From: Ignavibacteriaceae bacterium
GTDB lineage: Bacteria > Bacteroidota > Ignavibacteria > Ignavibacteriales > Ignavibacteriaceae
DNA: 46,264 nt
Assembly: GCA_013042995.1 (NCBI GenBank)
Contig: JABDPB010000065.1
Coordinates: forward strand, 1-46,264
Reading direction: 5' to 3'
Below, piece by piece: positions 37,177 through 45,060 of the stretch. The notes under the pieces were generated by a model. It saw nothing but the letters and a program-made list of their open reading frames with translations. It was not told the origin of the DNA and did not search any database. Within the stretch, counting starts at the first letter, position 1, and the number at the start of each line of letters is the position of its first letter. A program made the position numbers and the translations under genes.

Positions 37177-38237
37177 TTAAAGATGTTAAAATATTAATTT
37201 GCTACAATGCGCCCGTAAGTGTCTTTTCTGTTTACAACGGAAAGAGAAGCAACGAAGAAACTAAGGGCAAAGATCTTTCTGAAAAAAGTTTCGTTAAGGA
37301 GCTAAATAAAATTAAAAGAGCACTATCAAAGTATTTTAAGAATGTAGAGGCACTTGCAGTTGATAGAGATGTTAATAAAACATTAAATAATATTAATTCC
37401 TTTAATCCAGATATCATTTACAATTTTGTAGAATCAGTTGAGGGAATTTCATCTTACGAATGGTGTATGACAGGATTGTTTCAGTTGCTTAGTTTAGAAT
37501 TTACTGGCTGCACACCAATTTCCTTGGGAAATTGTTTAAACAAGGAACGCACAAAAACAATCTTAAAAGCAAGAGGTATACTTACACCAGATAATATTAT
37601 ACTTCAACAGAACAGCAGGTTTACGGAAAAAGATATAAATCTTAATTATCCAATAATTTTAAAATTAAATACAGAGGATGCAAGTATCGGTATTTCGGAA
37701 TTTTCTGTAGTGAATAATTATAAAAAGCTAAGAAAGCAATTTAGATTTTTAGCGGAAACTTACAGTAAGGACATAATTTTAGAAGAATTTATTAAAGGAA
37801 GAGAATTAAACGTAGCAATTCTCGGTGACAAAGTTTTACCAATTTCCGAAATCAAGTTTAAAGGTTTACCCAGCGGACTTCCGAATATTGTTACTTACGA
37901 CAGCAAATGGATTGAAGGTAGCACATATTACAATAATACAAAACCAGTTGTTCCTGCTGAGCTTGGTGAACGAATTAAAAATAAAATTGAAAAAGTTGCG
38001 TGGGCAGCTTATGAAGCACTAAACTGTCGAGATTATGCACGTGTTGATATTCGATTAAGTAAAAACGGTGTCCCTTTTGTAATAGAAGTTAATCCAAATC
38101 CTGATATTTCTTCTGATTCAGGTTTTGCAAGAGCAGCAGAAGCAGATGGAATAACTCATGAAGAACTTCTTTTCACAATAGCAAACTTTGCATTAATCAG
38201 AAAGACAAAGAATGATTCGCAGGCTAAAGCCAGTTGA
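37173..38237 (+). CDS. ATP-grasp ligase, D-Ala-D-Ala ligase-like (second of pair)
   Basis: 354 residues, a distant relative of the gene before it. It has an N-terminal Rossmann-like strand (VKILICYNAPVSV), DIIYNFVESVEGISS, FTGCTPISLGNCLNKERTK, an ATP-binding part with IILKLNTEDASIGISEF and ILEEFIKGRELNVAILG, and the metal site RVDIRLSKNGVPFVIEVNPNPD. The region after the metal site is shorter than in the first enzyme and in Ddl, which argues for a different acceptor. Its start overlaps the first gene by four bases (ATGA) and its end overlaps the GNAT gene by 26 bases, so the three are translationally coupled. Substrates unknown. Confidence 0.82.
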   Translation: MIKDVKILICYNAPVSVFSVYNGKRSNEETKGKDLSEKSFVKELNKIKRALSKYFKNVEALAVDRDVNKTLNNINSFNPDIIYNFVESVEGISSYEWCMTGLFQLLSLEFTGCTPISLGNCLNKERTKTILKARGILTPDNIILQQNSRFTEKDINLNYPIILKLNTEDASIGISEFSVVNNYKKLRKQFRFLAETYSKDIILEEFIKGRELNVAILGDKVLPISEIKFKGLPSGLPNIVTYDSKWIEGSTYYNNTKPVVPAELGERIKNKIEKVAWAAYEALNCRDYARVDIRLSKNGVPFVIEVNPNPDISSDSGFARAAEADGITHEELLFTIANFALIRKTKNDSQAKAS

Positions 38238-38694
38238 TACAAAAAATATTGAGGGAATTTTAAAAAAAATTCCTGCTTTTACACAAGAAGAAATAGATGT
38301 TGCTATGGAATTAGTTAATGTTGCTGCATCTGATTTACAGCAGAGTGACTATAATGTGTTTGTTTTTGAAGAAGATGGCATGATTATTGGTTATCACTGC
38401 ATCGGCAGAAGACCGTTAACTGATGCAGTTTATGATCTTTACTGGATTGTAACCGATCCTAATCATGGAAAAAAAGGAATTGGAAAGAAACTTTTGGAAC
38501 ATGCAGAAAATTTTGTAACTGATCAAAACGGCAGGTGGCTAATTGCCGAAACTTCTTCCAAAGATAGTTACTCTGCAACAAGAAATTTTTATATGCGTAA
38601 TAATTACAGCATAATAAGTGAAATAAATGATTTTTATTCCGTTGGCGATGGATTAGTCGTCTTTGGAAAATACTTCAATCATAGGAACAAGTAA
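38212..38694 (+). CDS. GNAT-family N-acyltransferase
   Basis: 160 residues with the GNAT fold: a beta strand pair FVFEEDGMIIGYHCIG, the strand YDLYWIVTDP leading into the acyl-CoA pyrophosphate loop NHGKKGIGKKLLEHAE (about 84-99), and ARNFY-type C-terminal sequence SATRNFYMRNNYSI. It would transfer an acetyl or other acyl group to an amine. In the ablAB system of archaea and some bacteria a GNAT next to lysine 2,3-aminomutase acetylates beta-lysine on its epsilon nitrogen; this protein is much shorter than AblB, so equivalence is not assumed. It overlaps the second ATP-grasp gene and precedes kamA by 9 bases. Confidence 0.8.
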   Translation: MIRRLKPVDTKNIEGILKKIPAFTQEEIDVAMELVNVAASDLQQSDYNVFVFEEDGMIIGYHCIGRRPLTDAVYDLYWIVTDPNHGKKGIGKKLLEHAENFVTDQNGRWLIAETSSKDSYSATRNFYMRNNYSIISEINDFYSVGDGLVVFGKYFNHRNK

Positions 38695-38703
38695 GGAACT
38701 ATC

Positions 38704-39846
38704 ATGGAACTTTGGCAAGAAATGGTCAGGGATAGTGTTCACACTGTAGATCAGGTTGTTGAAAAATTCAACATTGATCGAAAAGATGCAGAAGACCTCG
38801 ATGAGTTTTTTCAGGCGCGCATAAATCCCTACTATTTAAGTCTAATCCAATATCCCGGAGATCCTATTTGGCAGCAATGTGTACCAGCAAAAATAGAATT
38901 GAAAGATTTTGATGCCGAAGAGGATCCACTGCACGAAGACGAGATGAGTCCTGTTCCCAATATAACTCATCGTTATCCAGACCGTGCATTATTCTTGGTT
39001 ACGAGCCAATGTGGAATTTATTGCCGTTTCTGTACTCGGAAGCGAAAAGTAGGCGACTATGAAAAGATTTCTATGAAAGGATTGGAAAGTGCATTCAAAT
39101 ATCTCGAAGAACACAAAGAGATTAGAGATGTTATTCTTTCCGGAGGTGATCCATTAATGCTTACAGATACTATGCTGGAAAAGATTCTAAAACGGCTGAG
39201 ACAAATGAAGCACATTGAAATAATTAGACTTGGCACTAGGATGCCGGTAGTTCTTCCACAAAGAATTACACAGAAACTTTGTAACATGCTTAAAAAATAT
39301 CATCCGATTTACTGCAACACTCATTTTAATCATCCGTGGGAAATAACAGAAGAAAGTTCCAGAGCTTGCGAACTACTTGCCAATTCAGGAGTTCCGGTTG
39401 GAAACCAGATGGTTATAATGAAGGGGGTTAATGATGACCCTTCTGTTGTAAAAGAATTAATGCAGAAGTTGTTAAAAATAAGAGTGCGCCCATACTACAT
39501 GTATATGGCAGACGAAACCAAAGGAGCAAATCATTTCCGTACATCTGTTGAAACAGGTTTGAAAATTGTTGAATCATTAAGAGGACACACAAGCGGACTT
39601 GCAATTCCACATTTTGTTATTGATGCACCTGGCGGAGGCGGGAAGATACCGATAATGCCTAACTACGTTTTACACCGTGACGAAGAACAAATAATCCTAA
39701 GAAACTTCCAGAACAAAATTTACTCATATAAGAATTATGCAGATAAAAATAATCCTAACGGATATAACAGTAAAAGGAAAAAGAGAAACGGAAGCAAGAA
39801 ACCAGCTAGAAAAAAAGTTAAAGTTCCGGTTTTTGAAGAAGCATGA
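38704..39846 (+). CDS. kamA: Lysine 2,3-aminomutase
   Basis: A radical SAM, PLP-dependent enzyme converting L-lysine to beta-lysine. The 4Fe-4S motif is C103-x3-C107-x2-C110 in SQCGIYCRFCTRKR, with Arg112 matching the substrate-carboxylate Arg of the clostridial enzyme. Asp270 (YMADETKG) and Asp307 (VIDAPGGGGK) match the two Asp residues that hold the lysine side chain, and Lys314 matches the PLP lysine. All are at a constant offset, so lysine specificity is well supported. It is the last gene of the four-gene operon, with AAGGA before its ATG. The final 30 residues (from about 355) are a Lys/Arg-rich tail not needed by the core. A strong terminator follows. Confidence 0.93.
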   Translation: MELWQEMVRDSVHTVDQVVEKFNIDRKDAEDLDEFFQARINPYYLSLIQYPGDPIWQQCVPAKIELKDFDAEEDPLHEDEMSPVPNITHRYPDRALFLVTSQCGIYCRFCTRKRKVGDYEKISMKGLESAFKYLEEHKEIRDVILSGGDPLMLTDTMLEKILKRLRQMKHIEIIRLGTRMPVVLPQRITQKLCNMLKKYHPIYCNTHFNHPWEITEESSRACELLANSGVPVGNQMVIMKGVNDDPSVVKELMQKLLKIRVRPYYMYMADETKGANHFRTSVETGLKIVESLRGHTSGLAIPHFVIDAPGGGGKIPIMPNYVLHRDEEQIILRNFQNKIYSYKNYADKNNPNGYNSKRKKRNGSKKPARKKVKVPVFEEA

Positions 39847-39872
39847 ATTCACAACATAAATTGAATAATATA

Positions 39873-39905
39873 ATGCCATCCCACCTTCACGGGGTGGCAT
39901 TTTTA
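39873..39905. terminator. Bidirectional terminator between kamA and nadK
   Basis: A near-perfect 10-bp stem (ATGCCATCCC paired with GGGGTGGCAT, one T-G pair) with an 8-base loop, followed by T's on the plus strand. It lies between two convergent genes, 27 bases after the kamA stop and 18 bases beyond the nadK stop; the minus-strand T-run is weaker. Confidence 0.85.
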
Positions 39906-39923
39906 GTTTAACTCGATTTTCAA

Positions 39924-40820
39924 TTAATCCAAATCATTTATTTTTTTTGTTCTCATATCAATTCCCCAAAGAAGTTTATTGCGAAGTGTTTCGAAATAAG
40001 TTGTTAGAGAAGTTCTAATCATTTTTAGCGACTGTTCGCTTTTTATTATTTTTAACTCCAGCGGTGGAGGAAAATTATAGACCCTCTGCCCATCACAACT
40101 TATTTGAACATCACGGTGAGGAGAATCGGCACGTATTTCTATTTCTTGCTTAGCAGCCAGAACCAATGGACGCACTGTTAAGCTGTGCGGAGATATTGGG
40201 GAAAGAGTAATTACATTTGCAGTTGGAGTTACTATTGGACCACCAACAGAGAGCGAGTAACCTGTTGAGCCGGTTGGAGTAGCTATTATTAATCCATCAG
40301 CAGAAAAAGTTGTTACATATTTGCCATCAACCCGAGCAGTTATTTCGATCATTTTGGCCCAGCCGCCTTTTTCGATTACAAGATCGTTAATGGCAATTAA
40401 TTTATCATCGGCTAGTACGTCACACTTGCCAACAAGTACCATTCTTTCTTCAATTGTATATTTTTTGTTCTTAATTACATCTATAACTTTATCAATTTGT
40501 GTTATATCAGTTTCAACTAAAAATCCGAGCTTGCCAAGATTTAATCCTAAAACCGGCTTATCATAAACCAAAGCATTATATGCAGTTGCCAACATTGTTC
40601 CATCTCCGCCAAGGGAAATTATTAAATCACTTTTTTCATAAATTTCTTTATCATCGCTAGGAAAATCCTCGTGAATTTCGATTTTAAGTTTGTTTTTATC
40701 CTCGGCAAGCGATTTTGTAAGCAGGTAATTTATGTTTGCCGCCTTTAACTTTTGAAGAAAGGAAGAGACAACATCAAATACATTTTCCTTAGTAACATTA
40801 GCTATAATGCCAACTAGCAT
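39924..40820 (-). CDS. nadK: NAD kinase
   Basis: Phosphorylates NAD to NADP. The diagnostic GGDGT is in LIISLGGDGTMLATAYN (about residues 68-84), followed by GLNLGKLGFL, the INDLVIEKGG motif, and TPTGSTGYSLSVGGPIV that binds NAD. ISPHSLTVRPLVL completes the C-terminal domain. Length of 298 residues is normal. It lies 6 bases after the DUF1844 gene and is probably co-transcribed with it; it converges on kamA. Confidence 0.96.
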   Translation of the reverse strand: MLVGIIANVTKENVFDVVSSFLQKLKAANINYLLTKSLAEDKNKLKIEIHEDFPSDDKEIYEKSDLIISLGGDGTMLATAYNALVYDKPVLGLNLGKLGFLVETDITQIDKVIDVIKNKKYTIEERMVLVGKCDVLADDKLIAINDLVIEKGGWAKMIEITARVDGKYVTTFSADGLIIATPTGSTGYSLSVGGPIVTPTANVITLSPISPHSLTVRPLVLAAKQEIEIRADSPHRDVQISCDGQRVYNFPPPLELKIIKSEQSLKMIRTSLTTYFETLRNKLLWGIDMRTKKINDLD

Positions 40821-40826
40821 AATATT

Positions 40827-41174
40827 TTACTTTTTCTCGTCTGAATTTTTGTTTGTCTTTTCTGCAGCTTTTTCATCTTCTTTCTCTTCAACAGTTTCAT
40901 CTCCCTTATTTTTATCTTTATCAACTTCGTCTACATAGTTGAGTTTCAGCTCTTTTAGTGTTTCAGTAAGAAATTTTTCTTCATATTCGGAAAGGTTTCC
41001 TTTTGTTTTGGCTACAAGCATATCAAGTGTATCTATATAAATTTTTGCATGCTCAAGATTCCGTTCAATTTTGTCTGAAACCGGATTCTTTACCTTCCCC
41101 ATTGCCATCATTGCTATCTGCTGGTTTTGTATTATTAGCTGCATAAATAAAATATTTTGATTGGCTTCTTCCAT
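40827..41174 (-). CDS. DUF1844 domain protein
   Basis: A 115-residue protein. The first 80 residues fit DUF1844, with MMAMGKVKNP, LEHAKIYIDTLDMLVAKTKGNLSEYEEKFL and a closing LKELKLNYV. The last 35 residues are a low-complexity tail of Glu, Lys, Asp and Asn. No function is established for the family. It is upstream of nadK with a 6-base gap. Its ATG has GGAGTG upstream, and a TAATTTTG box at 41214-41207 could be a -7 element although no TTG is properly spaced. Confidence 0.8.
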   Translation of the reverse strand: MEEANQNILFMQLIIQNQQIAMMAMGKVKNPVSDKIERNLEHAKIYIDTLDMLVAKTKGNLSEYEEKFLTETLKELKLNYVDEVDKDKNKGDETVEEKEDEKAAEKTNKNSDEKK

Positions 41175-41286
41175 AGCATATCACTCCGTTTTGTTTTTTT
41201 GATATTCAAAATTACAACAAATTGATGATAATTTTACAGACATTTAGGTTTAATATTTACAGAAAATTAAAGAGCCATTCACATTT

Positions 41287-42657
41287 TTAACGTAAATTCA
41301 TTTCATTCACAACGCTAAAGAAAGTATCAGCTAATTCTGAAGTTAATTTTTTTCTGTTATATTCTTCTATATTCTTTCGGCGAAATGATTGTTCCAATTC
41401 ATTTTTTGCAAAAAGATTAAATAATTCTATTATTCCTTCCGCTATTTTATCTGAGTTATTATTTCCAACAACAATCCCGGCATTTGTTCTACGAAGTACA
41501 TCTGCTGCAACGCCATCTAGTGGAACAACTCCTAATATAGGTCTGTTGGAACGCAAATATTCAAAAATTTTTCCTGTAAATATTCCTTTGCTGTGGGGAT
41601 ACTCGCCAATTAGTAATAACAGCACTTTTGCCTGAAACATTTCTTCGATCACATTCTTGTGCGGCTGATACAGAACCAATTCAGAATATTCTTCAAGTTG
41701 CAGGCTTTTAAAGAAGATTAGATTTTCAAAATCGCCCGGGTTATCAAGCTGACCAATAAATTTTAACTTAATCCGCTTTTTAAAATCTTCATTTTGATCA
41801 AGAACTTTTCTCACAGCAGAAAAAAACTTTTGCGGATTTTGTTCTTTATTAAAAATTCCAGTGTAAGTAATTCTAAACTCCTTCTCGAGGGGCTTTAAAT
41901 TTTCTGTTTGCAAAAAATCATCTTCATCGTAACCGTTTGTTATAGTGGTAAGCTTAGAATCCGGATAAAGCTTGCTGAAATGTTCCATCATCAAAGGTGT
42001 TGCGGTTATAATTTGGTCTGCATACTTAAATACTATTGCTTCCAGTTTTCTGTCAATTATTAATCGCCATTGGTTCGCAGGAAAATTAGCTCTATCAACC
42101 CAAAAGTCTCTGAAATCTGCAGCCCACGGCAAGCGTGTAATTATTTTTAGTATAAGAGCAATTAAATGATCTGTGAATGGTGATGCCGAGGAATAAATAA
42201 TTTCCGGTTTTTCTTTTCTAATTATTCTCCAGCCGCGCCAAACTGCAAACGGAAGCCATAAAATTTCGTTGTCCGGAATAAACAAGTAAGTTTTCAGCTT
42301 TACAAGAAATCCTTTTTTGAGTGTTTTCTTTGGTTGGAATTTGTTCTTGATTTGCTCTGTTTCTTTCTGTGAACGTTTTTTAATTAATTTCCTTACCCAC
42401 TTCATCGGTTCAATAGAAAACGTCCTGTAAATTTTGCAGTTGCTTTCCACATCTTTTAACAAGCCATCATCGCTGTAAAAATCATACGGCTCTTTTACCG
42501 TTAGGACAAGGGGTTGCCATCCAAACTGCGGTAAGTACTTTACAAATTTAGATGAGCGCTGAACGCCACCACCTGCAACTGGCGGAAACAGGTAAGAAAT
42601 GAATAGAACTTTTTTTCTGCTGCTATTTATTAGTCTTTGGGATTGATTAGCTTTCAA
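41287..42657 (-). CDS. Glycosyltransferase family 4 protein
   Basis: 456 residues with the two-domain GT-B fold. The N-terminal domain begins LFISYLFPPVAGGGVQRSSKFVKYL, the usual acceptor-side opening of GT4. The nucleotide-sugar side has the segment ITYTGIFNKEQNPQKFFSAVR and then GIFTGKIFEYLRSNRPILGVVPLDG, whose Lys and Glu sit at the usual donor site. A hydrophobic stretch may touch the membrane. It is divergent from the next two glycosyltransferases and belongs with them to a polysaccharide locus. Donor and acceptor are unknown. Confidence 0.85.
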   Translation of the reverse strand: MKANQSQRLINSSRKKVLFISYLFPPVAGGGVQRSSKFVKYLPQFGWQPLVLTVKEPYDFYSDDGLLKDVESNCKIYRTFSIEPMKWVRKLIKKRSQKETEQIKNKFQPKKTLKKGFLVKLKTYLFIPDNEILWLPFAVWRGWRIIRKEKPEIIYSSASPFTDHLIALILKIITRLPWAADFRDFWVDRANFPANQWRLIIDRKLEAIVFKYADQIITATPLMMEHFSKLYPDSKLTTITNGYDEDDFLQTENLKPLEKEFRITYTGIFNKEQNPQKFFSAVRKVLDQNEDFKKRIKLKFIGQLDNPGDFENLIFFKSLQLEEYSELVLYQPHKNVIEEMFQAKVLLLLIGEYPHSKGIFTGKIFEYLRSNRPILGVVPLDGVAADVLRRTNAGIVVGNNNSDKIAEGIIELFNLFAKNELEQSFRRKNIEEYNRKKLTSELADTFFSVVNEMNLR

Positions 42658-42810
42658 TTGAACTGACTATTCTTTATTTATTTAGGTTCAAAATAACCTT
42701 TTTCATAATTTTAGAATCGATTGTTTAAATCGTTGTCAAAATTTTTTCTACTTGAGAAAATTAATTTTTAAGCCAAATATAATCATTACTCACTACCATT
42801 TTACTGCAGA

Positions 42811-43947
42811 TTGGAATCTGAACAAAAAAAAATACTTTTTGTAACATTACGATCAGATATTGGAGGAGGGCCATACCACGTTGACTTGTTAACTAATAAT
42901 TTGCAAAATGATTTTGTTATTTTTATTGCGTCGCCATTAAATGAGCCTTACGGAATTAGATGGAAAAATACTCTGGGCAGAGAAAAATTTTGTTTGCTAC
43001 CTTTTCGTTCATTTAAAGTTAAATCTCTCTTTAAGCTTATTTCATTCATTAAACATAATAAAATTGAGATAGTCCACGCACACGGCAAAGGTGCCGGAGT
43101 TTATTCAAGGCTGGTTAAGTTTTTTTATCCTGATGTAAAAGTTGTATTTACTTTTCACGGTTTACACTACCAAAATTATGGATTTCTTAAAAAAAGGATT
43201 TACATATTTTCAGAAAAGTTATTTAACATTTTTACTACTCAATATATTAATGTTTCAAACGGGGAGAAGGACATTTGCTTGCGATATAAGTTATTCAAGT
43301 CCTCAAAATCGGTCGTTGTATATAATGCAGTTGAAGCACTACAGATCAATCGTGCTAAAAAATCAAAAATAAGAAAACAAATAAACTTACCGAGCGAGAA
43401 ATTCATCGTCATTTCAAGTGTGAGATTTAATCATGAAAAAAATTTAAGAGATACAATAAGGCTTGCTGATAAATTACGAGGTAATACGTCAATATTTTTT
43501 GTGATTATTGGAGACGGAGAAGAAAGAGCTATGATCCAAAAAATGATTTCTGATAAAAAATTGACTAATGTTATGCTTACCGGGTTTGTAAAAAACGTAA
43601 ACGAATATTTAAATGCAGCGGATTTATACTTATCAACTTCTTTATGGGAGGGAATGCCGTATTCAGTAATTGAAGCTGCTGCTGCAGGTTTGCCTATTGT
43701 TGCAAGCAATGTAACGGGCAACAATGAGGTTGTTGAAAATGAAGTGAATGGTTTTTTGTTCGATTTGACTATGCTCAGAGATGCAGCACAAAAAATAATG
43801 GATATTTTAAATTCTAAAGATTTGCAAATTAAATTCAGTAAAAATTCAATTAATGTGTTTGAAGAGAAATTCGAGTTGAGCATTATGATTGAAAAGATGA
43901 AAATAATTTACAAAAAAATAATTGACAACGATGAGATCAAAGATTAA
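42811..43947 (+). CDS. Glycosyltransferase family 4 protein
   Basis: 378 residues, GT-B fold. The N-terminal half has FVTLRSDIGGGPYHVDLLTNN and IEIVHAHGKGAGVYSRL; the C-terminal half has ISSVRFNHEKNLRDTIRLAD and the donor-binding LSTSLWEGMPYSVIEAAAAGLPIVASNVTGNNEVV, with the paired Glu residues of GT4. The only suitable start is a TTG at 42811. Its end overlaps the following glycosyltransferase, so the two are coupled. It probably adds one sugar of an exopolysaccharide or O-antigen; the sugar cannot be told. Confidence 0.87.
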   Translation: MESEQKKILFVTLRSDIGGGPYHVDLLTNNLQNDFVIFIASPLNEPYGIRWKNTLGREKFCLLPFRSFKVKSLFKLISFIKHNKIEIVHAHGKGAGVYSRLVKFFYPDVKVVFTFHGLHYQNYGFLKKRIYIFSEKLFNIFTTQYINVSNGEKDICLRYKLFKSSKSVVVYNAVEALQINRAKKSKIRKQINLPSEKFIVISSVRFNHEKNLRDTIRLADKLRGNTSIFFVIIGDGEERAMIQKMISDKKLTNVMLTGFVKNVNEYLNAADLYLSTSLWEGMPYSVIEAAAAGLPIVASNVTGNNEVVENEVNGFLFDLTMLRDAAQKIMDILNSKDLQIKFSKNSINVFEEKFELSIMIEKMKIIYKKIIDNDEIKD

Positions 43948-45043
43948 AACCGCAATTGTTCACGAATGGTTTGTTAATTATGCTGGCTCTGAAAGGGTCG
44001 TTGAATCACTAACAAATTTATTTCCCCATGCAGATGTTTTTGCTCTTGTCGATTTTTTAAATGACAAACAGCGGGAAATAATTTTGAAGGGGGCAAAAGC
44101 TAATACATCTTTTATTCAAAAGCTTCCATTTGCTAAAAAGAAACACCGAAATTATCTGCCGCTTTTCCCTATGGCAATTGAAAAGTTTAATCTGTCCGAT
44201 TACGAATTGATTGTTTCAAGTTCACACGCTGTTGCAAAAGGAGTGAAAACAAATAAAGACCAGCTTCACATTTGCTACTGCCACTCACCGATGCGCTACG
44301 CTTGGGATAGTGCCGACGAATATTTAAAAGGTTTCAAAGGTTCTGTTGCAAAGTTGTTCGTCAATAATTTGAAAAAATGGGATTTGAAATCAGCAGAAAA
44401 TGTTACTCATTTTATAGCTAATTCAAAGTACATTGCAGATAAGATAAGAAGAATTTATAATCGTGAGGCTGATGTTATTTATCCCCCTGTTGATGTAGGT
44501 AATTTCAATCTTTCTTCAAATAAAAAAGATTACTATCTAACTGCATCACGTTTGGTTCCATATAAAAAAATAGATTTAGTTATAAAAGCTTTTAATAAAA
44601 CACCCAATAAAAGACTAATTGTTATAGGAAGCGGGCCTGAAAAAGTAAAATTAAAAAAAATTGCTGGGACAAACATCGAATTTATAGGACATCAATCTGC
44701 CAAATCGCTGGGTGAATATATGCAATCAGCGAAAGCATTTGTCTTTGCAGCAGAGGAGGACTTTGGAATTATTGTTGTAGAATCTATGGCGTGCGGTACG
44801 CCGGTAATAGCTTTGAGTAAGGGCGGAACAGCCGAATCAGTTTTGGATGGAAAAACGGGAATACTCTTTAATGGGCAAAAACCTGATTTAATTCTGAATG
44901 CCATTTTAGAATTCGAAAAAGTCGAGAACGGATTTAATCAGCAAAAAATCAGAGAACATTCATTAAAGTTCAGTAGAAAGCATTTTGAGGAAAAAACTCA
45001 AACATTTATAAATGAAAAAGCTGAAAAATTTCTCAATAATTAA
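43931..45043 (+). CDS. Glycosyltransferase family 4 protein, WbaZ-like
   Basis: 370 residues, GT-B fold, with HEWFVNYAGSERVVESL at the start, HICYCHSPMRYAWD in the middle, a LTASRLVPYKKIDLVIKAF donor-side opening, and AAEEDFGIIVVESMACGTPVIALSKGGTAESV with the GT4 E-x7-E pair. The N-terminal pattern resembles mannosyltransferases of the WbaZ group, so a mannosyl-type transfer is a guess. I use the ATG at 43931; a TTG three codons upstream is possible. It overlaps the previous gene by 17 bases and is 17 bases before the sugar phosphotransferase. Confidence 0.86.
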   Translation: MRSKIKTAIVHEWFVNYAGSERVVESLTNLFPHADVFALVDFLNDKQREIILKGAKANTSFIQKLPFAKKKHRNYLPLFPMAIEKFNLSDYELIVSSSHAVAKGVKTNKDQLHICYCHSPMRYAWDSADEYLKGFKGSVAKLFVNNLKKWDLKSAENVTHFIANSKYIADKIRRIYNREADVIYPPVDVGNFNLSSNKKDYYLTASRLVPYKKIDLVIKAFNKTPNKRLIVIGSGPEKVKLKKIAGTNIEFIGHQSAKSLGEYMQSAKAFVFAAEEDFGIIVVESMACGTPVIALSKGGTAESVLDGKTGILFNGQKPDLILNAILEFEKVENGFNQQKIREHSLKFSRKHFEEKTQTFINEKAEKFLNN

Positions 45044-45060
45044 AAAAGTAAATTTATTTA

